Of a stretch of DNA of 64,000 nt, positions 59,223-64,000 are shown piece after piece. The notes below the pieces were generated by a model that did not search any database, was not told the DNA's origin, and saw only the letters and a list, made by a program, of their open reading frames with translations. The first letter of the stretch is position 1. Every line of letters begins with the position of its first letter. The DNA is from WLMZ01 sp038227995 (GTDB taxonomy: Bacteria > Actinomycetota > Acidimicrobiia > Acidimicrobiales > Ilumatobacteraceae), in the NCBI GenBank assembly GCA_038227995.1, contig JBBRPP010000008.1:1-64000 (forward strand), in the 5' to 3' direction. The translations under genes and the position numbers were made by a program.

Positions 59223-60044
59223 ATGGACAGGCGCGCAGAGCTCGGGGAGTTCCTGCGCGCTCGGCGTGAGGCGTTGCAGCCACTCGATGTCGGGCTGCCC
59301 GACGCCGGGCGTCGGCGCACACCGGGGCTCCGGCGCGAAGAGGTGGCCCTGCTGGCCGGCGTGTCGGTCACGTGGTACACGTGGCTGGAGCAGGGGCGGC
59401 GGATCAATGCGTCCCGCGATGTGCTGGTCGCCCTCGCGCGAACCTTGCAGCTCGACGAGGCCGGTCGCAGCCACTTGCTCGCGCTCGCGAGCGGCGAGAC
59501 GTTCGACGTCACCGAGCAACCGGCCGAAGCCCCGGAGTCGATCACGCGACTGATCGCCTCGATGGACCCGGCGCCGGCGTACGTGCTCGGCCCGCGGTGG
59601 GAGCTGCTCGCGTGGAACGCAGCCGAGGAGCGCTTGTATCCCGCGATCCGCACACTGCGTGACCAGGAACGCAACTTGCTGTGGGTGATGTTCTGCGAGC
59701 CATCCGCGCGGCAGTTGATCGCCGATTGGGAGGACCGTGCACGCAGCACGCTGGCCGAGTTCCGGGCCGGCACCACGCTGCTGTACGACGACCCCGCGTT
59801 GCTCAGCCTCGTGCGCCAGATCTCCGAGCGCAGCTCGGAGTTCGCAGCCTGGTGGCCGCAACACGACGTCGCCGGTTTCCAGACCCGGCTTCGCCACTAC
59901 AACCACCCGCGCGCGGGCGCGTTGACGTTCGAGTACCAGCAGATGATTCCGTCCGAGTGGCCACATCTGCGCGTGATCTGCCAGCTGCCGCTGCCCGGCG
60001 ACGACAGCGCGCAGCGGCTCTCGGCGTGGCGCGACATCGGCTGA
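59223..60044 (+). CDS. XRE-type regulator with MmyB-like ligand domain
   Basis: A 273-residue regulator. The HTH is at about 30-80 (PGLRREEVALLAGVSVTWYT, WLEQGRRINAS), followed by an MmyB-like C-terminal domain (about 105-265) with the WNAAEERLYP and HYNHPRAGALTFEYQ features and MIPSEWPHLRV. The family is common in actinobacteria and may bind fatty-acid-like ligands. TAGATT ends 7 nt before ATG 59223 (leaderless). It lies next to, and could regulate, the oxidoreductase unit. Confidence 0.9.
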   Translation: MDRRAELGEFLRARREALQPLDVGLPDAGRRRTPGLRREEVALLAGVSVTWYTWLEQGRRINASRDVLVALARTLQLDEAGRSHLLALASGETFDVTEQPAEAPESITRLIASMDPAPAYVLGPRWELLAWNAAEERLYPAIRTLRDQERNLLWVMFCEPSARQLIADWEDRARSTLAEFRAGTTLLYDDPALLSLVRQISERSSEFAAWWPQHDVAGFQTRLRHYNHPRAGALTFEYQQMIPSEWPHLRVICQLPLPGDDSAQRLSAWRDIG

Positions 60045-60098
60045 TCGCTCGGTTCCGCCGGGCTCGGTGGCCGACGCACCAACAGTTCACCAGCCATA

Positions 60099-60116
60099 TC
60101 TGACGCGGCGTCAGAT
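60099..60116. promoter_or_regulatory. Operator 3 (TCTGACG dyad)
   Basis: Perfect arms TCTGACG (60099-60105) and CGTCAGA (60109-60115) around CGG, extended to 8 bp by A60098 and T60116. It lies about 30 bp upstream of the luciferase-like gene start, and matches operators 1 and 2. Confidence 0.65.
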
Positions 60117-60145
60117 TTTCGGGAGCCGTGCGCTACGGTGGCCTC

Positions 60146-61063
60146 ATGATTGAGATCCCGCACGGGGCGCGGGTGTTCGGCATGCAGTTGCCGATCCAAG
60201 CGCAGAGCACAACATTCGTCGCCGACTGGGAGCACGACGCCGGGCCCGCCGAGCTGGCCCGCATCGCCAAGACGGCCGATGACGCGGGCTTCTTCTACAT
60301 CGGCGTCTGCGACCACGTGACGCTGCCCGAGTCCGTCGTCGGCGGTATGGGCACGCACTGGATGGAGCCGATCAGCACGCTGTCGTGGCTTGCTGCGCAC
60401 ACCACCCGGGTCGGTTTGCTCACCCATGTGTACGTGTTGCCGTATCGCCATCCATTGATGGCCGCCAAGGAATTCGCCGGACTCGACTACCTGTCGCGCG
60501 GCCGGGCGCTGATCGGTGTCGGCGCCGGGCACGCCGAAGCCGAGTTCGACAAGTTGGGGATCGACTTCCATCGCCGCGGCAAGCTGGTCGACGAGGCACT
60601 GCCGGTCCTCGCCGCCGCACTGGAGAACGAGTTCGTCGACGGCTTCGGGTCGCGACCGCGTCCGGTGCAGTCGCCGCGGCCACCGATCTGGGTTGCCGGA
60701 TCCAGTGAGCCGGCGATCAAGCGCGCGGCGAAGTTCGCCGACGGGTGGCTCCCCCAAGGACCATCGACGGCAGCGATGATCGCGACCCTGCAAGCCGGTC
60801 GCGAGGCGGCCGGCCGCGCCGACCTGCCGATGATGATCGGGCACATCACGCCGTTCGTGTACGTCGGGGACCCGTCGTTCGATGTCGGCGCCGGCACGAT
60901 CAGCGGCTCACCCGTCGCGATCGCCGAGCAGATCCTGGCCGGCACGGCAGACGGCGTGAACCAGCTGCAGGTGCGGTTCAAGTCGCGCAGCTGCGACGAG
61001 CACTGCGAGCAGATGGTGGCGTTCGCCACCGAGGTCGCACCGTTGCTCACCACCATTTCCTGA
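60146..61063 (+). CDS. F420-type luciferase-like oxidoreductase
   Basis: A 305-residue LLM-class TIM-barrel protein. ARIAKTADDAGFFYIGVCDHV is the N-terminal cofactor-face signature, THVYVLPYRHPLMAAKEF and RALIGVGAGHAEAEF follow. Such proteins use reduced F420 or FMN. ATG at 60146 is preferred because TACGGT ends 6 nt upstream (leaderless); a GTG at 60128 adds six residues. It leads a unit with the 61116 and 62305 genes. Confidence 0.9.
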   Translation: MIEIPHGARVFGMQLPIQAQSTTFVADWEHDAGPAELARIAKTADDAGFFYIGVCDHVTLPESVVGGMGTHWMEPISTLSWLAAHTTRVGLLTHVYVLPYRHPLMAAKEFAGLDYLSRGRALIGVGAGHAEAEFDKLGIDFHRRGKLVDEALPVLAAALENEFVDGFGSRPRPVQSPRPPIWVAGSSEPAIKRAAKFADGWLPQGPSTAAMIATLQAGREAAGRADLPMMIGHITPFVYVGDPSFDVGAGTISGSPVAIAEQILAGTADGVNQLQVRFKSRSCDEHCEQMVAFATEVAPLLTTIS

Positions 61064-61115
61064 TCCTCCCACCGTTCAGAGCCGTTCCGGCTCGAGCCTT
61101 CCTCAAGGACACGCG

Positions 61116-62300
61116 ATGCTCACCAACCTCGACGACTATCCGATTCACCAGTTCGCGGAGCCGATGCGCTACGTCGCATCCAGCGACCGCAATTTCTACG
61201 ACCGCTACTACTTCATGGGGTTCGAGAAGACCGGCGAGGCGATGTTCATCGCCGGGCTCGGCGTGTACCCGAACCTCGGCGTCACCGATGCGTTCCTGGC
61301 GATCATGCACAAGGGCCAATACCGCGTGGTGCGCGCATCGCAGGAGCTGGAACTGTCCGATCGGCTCAAGCCGTCGGTCGGCCCGATCAGCGTCGACGTG
61401 GTCGAAGCGCTGAAGCGGCTGCGCGTCCGCTGTGAGCCGAACGAGTGGGGCATCGAGTTCGACTGCACGTTCACCGGCCGACACGAAGCGTTCGAGGAGC
61501 CACGGCACTACGTCCGCGAGCAGGGACGCATCATCTTCGACACCACCCGACTGGCCCAGACCGGGGTGTGGGACGGCAGCATCACGATTCCCGCGAGCGA
61601 TGCCGATGGGGGCGTCGCCGGGTCGAAGACGTTCACCGTCAACGGCGACAACTGGTACGGCACCCGCGATCGCAGCTGGGGCGTTCGCCCGATCGGTGAG
61701 AGCGAGCCGCAGGGCATCCGCGCCAAGCAGCCGTTCAGCTGGTTCTGGCTGTACATGCCGGTCACGTTCGAGGACCACTCACTGATGATCATCATGCAAG
61801 AGCGCCGCGACGGCAGCCGGGTGATGGAGGAAGCAGTGCGGATGTGGCCGATCGGCAGCGGCAAGGACAACGAGTTCTTCCGCCGGCCGCGGCATCAGAT
61901 GGAGTTCGTGCCCGGCAGCCGGTTCAGCACCGGCGCCAGCATCTCGATGAACGCGATCAACGACGACGGAACCGACGGCGCGCAGATCGACATCGCGGTC
62001 GAACCGTTGATCCCGATCCACATCGGCATCGGCACCGGCTATGGCTACGACACCGACTGGAAGCACGGGATGTGGCAGGGCGCCGAACCGGTCGTGCAGA
62101 ACTTCAACCTCGACACGAACACTCCAGAGGGCAAGGCGCGCCTGTTCGGCATCGTCGACAACGGCGCCCGCTTCACCTACGCCGACGAGCGCGGCGAGCA
62201 CGTGGGGTACGGCCTGTACGAGAACCTGATCGTCGGGCCGCATGATCAGTACCGCTTCACCGACATGCTCGACGGATACGTTCCTTCGACCGAGGGCTGA
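61116..62300 (+). CDS. Uncharacterised protein, possibly a beta-barrel lipid-handling protein
   Basis: A 394-residue soluble protein with no signal peptide and no recognised catalytic motif. Many aromatic residues (DRNFYDRYYFMGFEKTGEA, SWFWLYMPVTFEDHS) and beta-strand-like spacing suggest a lipocalin/AttH or CrtC-like barrel; this is weak inference. AAGGA lies 8 nt before ATG 61116. Four bp after its stop comes an acyl-CoA ligase gene, and a luciferase-like gene precedes it, so it probably serves the same pathway as a binding protein or isomerase. Confidence 0.8.
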   Translation: MLTNLDDYPIHQFAEPMRYVASSDRNFYDRYYFMGFEKTGEAMFIAGLGVYPNLGVTDAFLAIMHKGQYRVVRASQELELSDRLKPSVGPISVDVVEALKRLRVRCEPNEWGIEFDCTFTGRHEAFEEPRHYVREQGRIIFDTTRLAQTGVWDGSITIPASDADGGVAGSKTFTVNGDNWYGTRDRSWGVRPIGESEPQGIRAKQPFSWFWLYMPVTFEDHSLMIIMQERRDGSRVMEEAVRMWPIGSGKDNEFFRRPRHQMEFVPGSRFSTGASISMNAINDDGTDGAQIDIAVEPLIPIHIGIGTGYGYDTDWKHGMWQGAEPVVQNFNLDTNTPEGKARLFGIVDNGARFTYADERGEHVGYGLYENLIVGPHDQYRFTDMLDGYVPSTEG

Positions 62301-62304
62301 CACG

Positions 62305-63921
62305 ATGTCTGCCGCTGTGCCGCGCACGTTCAACCTCGCCGACTTGTTCGAGGAAGTCGCCGATGCGGCGCCGGATCGGACCGCGTTGGTCGTCGGCGCC
62401 GATCGTCGTACCTACCGCGAGCTCGATGAACAGGCGAACCGTCTGGCCAACCATCTCGTCGCGAACGGCATCGGCCGTGGCGATCACGTCGCCGTCCATG
62501 CGATGAACTGCGTCGAATGGGTCGAGGCGATGTTCGCGTGCTTCAAGATCAGCGCGGTGCCGATCAACGTCAACTACCGCTACATGGAAGCCGAGCTGTG
62601 CTATCTGTACGACAACGCCGACTGCGTCGCAGTGATCGTCGAACCGCAGTTTCGCGATCGGCTCGACGTCGTGCTCTCCGATCTGCCTGATGTGCGGTTC
62701 GTGCTCGAGATCGGCGACGAGTACGACGCTGCGCTCACCTCTGCGTCGGCCGATCGGCCGAACGACGGCCGTTCCTCGGACGACCTCTACATGCTCTATA
62801 CCGGCGGTACGACGGGAATGCCGAAGGGTGTGATGTGGCGTCACGAGGACGCGTTCTTCGCGATGCTCAACGCCGGGCGCGGGAATCGTCCGTTGGATCG
62901 GCCCGAAGACCTCGGCGACGAGATCCGCGCGGCCGTGGCAGCGGGCGCACCGCCGATGGCGATGATGGGACTCGGACCCGTGATGCACGGCGGAGCCCAG
63001 TGGCTGGCCGGCAACGGCATGTTCACCGGGGCGAAGGTCGTGCTGTACGGCGAGCGCGGATTCGATGCCGACAGGATCCTGCGGATCGTCGACGAGGAAC
63101 AGGTGAACAGCTTGGCGACGATCGGGGATGCGATGGCTCGGCCGATCGCAGAGGCCGTGCTCGCCGCGCCCCCGGGCACCTACGATCTGTCGTCGTTGTG
63201 GGCATACGGCAACGGTGGGGCTCCCCTGTCGGCCGCGGTCCGCGAACAACTGAAGGCCGCCACCCCGAATGCGGTGATCATGGACTCGTTCGGCGCGTCC
63301 GAAACGGGAGCCACCGGCGGCAAGGCCGATGGCGGCGAAGGGTTCGGTGCGCCCCGATTCATGATGGGCGATCACACCACCGTGCTCGACGGAGACGGCG
63401 TGCGGTGCGAAGTCGGGGTCACCGGGAAGCTGGCGAGGACGGGCAACATCCCACTCGGCTATTACAAGGACCCAGAAAAGACTGCCGCCACGTTCCCCAC
63501 GTTCGACGGCAAGCGCTGGGTCATTCCCGGCGATTTCGCTCGCATCGAGGACGACGGAACGATCAGCTTGCTCGGCCGCGGATCGGTCAGCATCAACTCG
63601 GGTGGCGAGAAGATCTACCCCGAAGAGGTCGAGGCTGCGCTGAAACAGAACCCGGCGATCTTCGATGCCGTCGTGATCGGCACGCCGAACGATCGCTGGG
63701 GCGAACAGGTGACTGCGATCATCCAGACCCGCGACGGACAGCCGTTGACGTTGGCTGACGTGCAGGCACACTCGCGGACCGTGCTGTCCGACTACAAGAC
63801 ACCTCGCGCCGTGTTGTTCGTCGACACCGTTCAGCGCACTCCGGTCGGCAAGGCCGACTACAAGTGGGCCAAAGAGACGGCGCTCGCGATGTTGGCGGCG
63901 TCGGCCGCTCCAGGCGCTTAG
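62305..63921 (+). CDS. Acyl-CoA synthetase (AMP-forming)
   Basis: A 538-residue ANL ligase with YTGGTTGMPKGVMW, MDSFGASETG, PGDFARIEDDG, GRGSVSINSGGEKIYPEEVE and VGKADYKWAKE (catalytic Lys). It resembles the ligase at 37082 throughout, which points to a gene duplication with related substrates. ATG at 62305 starts 4 bp after the previous stop. It would activate the acid consumed or produced by the upstream oxidoreductase. Confidence 0.93.
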   Translation: MSAAVPRTFNLADLFEEVADAAPDRTALVVGADRRTYRELDEQANRLANHLVANGIGRGDHVAVHAMNCVEWVEAMFACFKISAVPINVNYRYMEAELCYLYDNADCVAVIVEPQFRDRLDVVLSDLPDVRFVLEIGDEYDAALTSASADRPNDGRSSDDLYMLYTGGTTGMPKGVMWRHEDAFFAMLNAGRGNRPLDRPEDLGDEIRAAVAAGAPPMAMMGLGPVMHGGAQWLAGNGMFTGAKVVLYGERGFDADRILRIVDEEQVNSLATIGDAMARPIAEAVLAAPPGTYDLSSLWAYGNGGAPLSAAVREQLKAATPNAVIMDSFGASETGATGGKADGGEGFGAPRFMMGDHTTVLDGDGVRCEVGVTGKLARTGNIPLGYYKDPEKTAATFPTFDGKRWVIPGDFARIEDDGTISLLGRGSVSINSGGEKIYPEEVEAALKQNPAIFDAVVIGTPNDRWGEQVTAIIQTRDGQPLTLADVQAHSRTVLSDYKTPRAVLFVDTVQRTPVGKADYKWAKETALAMLAASAAPGA

Positions 63922-63963
63922 AGGCGTCGGCCCGTCGGCGCGTGTGGCTGGCGTGCTGGCGCG

Positions 63964-64000
63964 CTACTTGGCGAGTTCGGGGAGGACGGCCTCGGCCGTG
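63964..64000 (-). CDS. C-terminal end of a gene running out of the window
   Basis: A minus-strand TAG at 63966-63964 is preceded by codons reading TAEAVLPELAK to the window edge. The ending resembles that of luciferase-like oxidoreductases, but only 11 residues are visible, so this is a weak call. It would be convergent with the acyl-CoA ligase gene. Confidence 0.3.
   Translation of the reverse strand, partial: TAEAVLPELAK

Noticed and set aside
1..64000. tRNA, rRNA or riboswitch
   Set aside because: No cloverleaf pattern, rRNA stretch or recognisable aptamer was seen in the intergenic gaps.

Overview
The window is high-GC DNA from an actinobacterium. It is densely coded, with many 4-bp ATGA/GTGA gene overlaps, numerous GTG starts, F420-type luciferase-like oxidoreductases, SUF Fe-S assembly, and secreted proteins carrying 'PARLxxTR...VDVxGYF' modules. 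This combination suggests the class Acidimicrobiia (Ilumatobacter-like), but that is inference from gene content, not a phylogenetic result. No rRNA, tRNA, CRISPR array, transposase or prophage was seen.

Layout. (1) 125-15221, minus strand: an eleven-gene, tightly overlapping operon for an exported glycan. It holds rfbF/rfbG/rfbH-type genes for a CDP-3,6-dideoxy-4-ketohexose, and in the same operon a ThDP (acetolactate-synthase-like) enzyme, a 3-dehydroquinate-synthase-like cyclase, an HpcH/HpaI aldolase and an SDR. It also holds a GT2 glycosyltransferase, a GT87-like membrane glycosyltransferase and two large membrane proteins. This is the best candidate for an undescribed pathway, probably a branched or carbocycle-containing sugar. 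(2) 15438-23337: small hydrolase and membrane genes, an acyl-CoA dehydrogenase, a VapBC toxin-antitoxin pair with a clear operator, an MBL-fold hydrolase with a fatty-acid desaturase, an alpha/beta hydrolase with a luciferase-like oxidoreductase, and a lipoprotein. (3) 23340-24683: an acyltransferase-3 gene bracketed by a perfect 28-bp direct repeat, one copy of which is the 3' end of the neighbouring enoyl-CoA hydratase gene. (4) 24661-29009: an acyl-CoA catabolic operon (fused CaiB/BaiF CoA-transferase, amidohydrolase, enoyl-CoA hydratase). (5) 29138-32434: a 1098-residue secreted repeat protein. (6) 32515-34980 (plus) and 42479-48104 (minus): the SUF system, split into sufC2-sufS-sufU, sufB-orf and sufD-Rieske-sufC-pterin dehydratase-YbaK units. 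Similar CTACG..CGTAG dyads lie at all three suf promoters. (7) 36103-41641 and 60146-63921: lipid or xenobiotic acyl-CoA genes (SDR, two acyl-CoA ligases, amidohydrolase, hotdog thioesterase, luciferase-like oxidoreductase). Three of these promoters carry the same dyad, TCTGACG-N3-CGTCAGA, implying one regulator. (8) 48213-59185: a molybdopterin oxidoreductase, secreted and lipoprotein genes, an HxlR regulator, argG, an M20 peptidase, a CocE-type hydrolase lipoprotein and a Tat-exported protein.

Regulation visible in the sequence: many genes have a TAnnnT -10 box ending 6-7 nt before the start codon, the signature of leaderless transcription. This decided several start choices. Intergenic repeats of three unrelated families (20.5, 39.2-39.6 and 54.5 kb) and several strong hairpins are listed separately.
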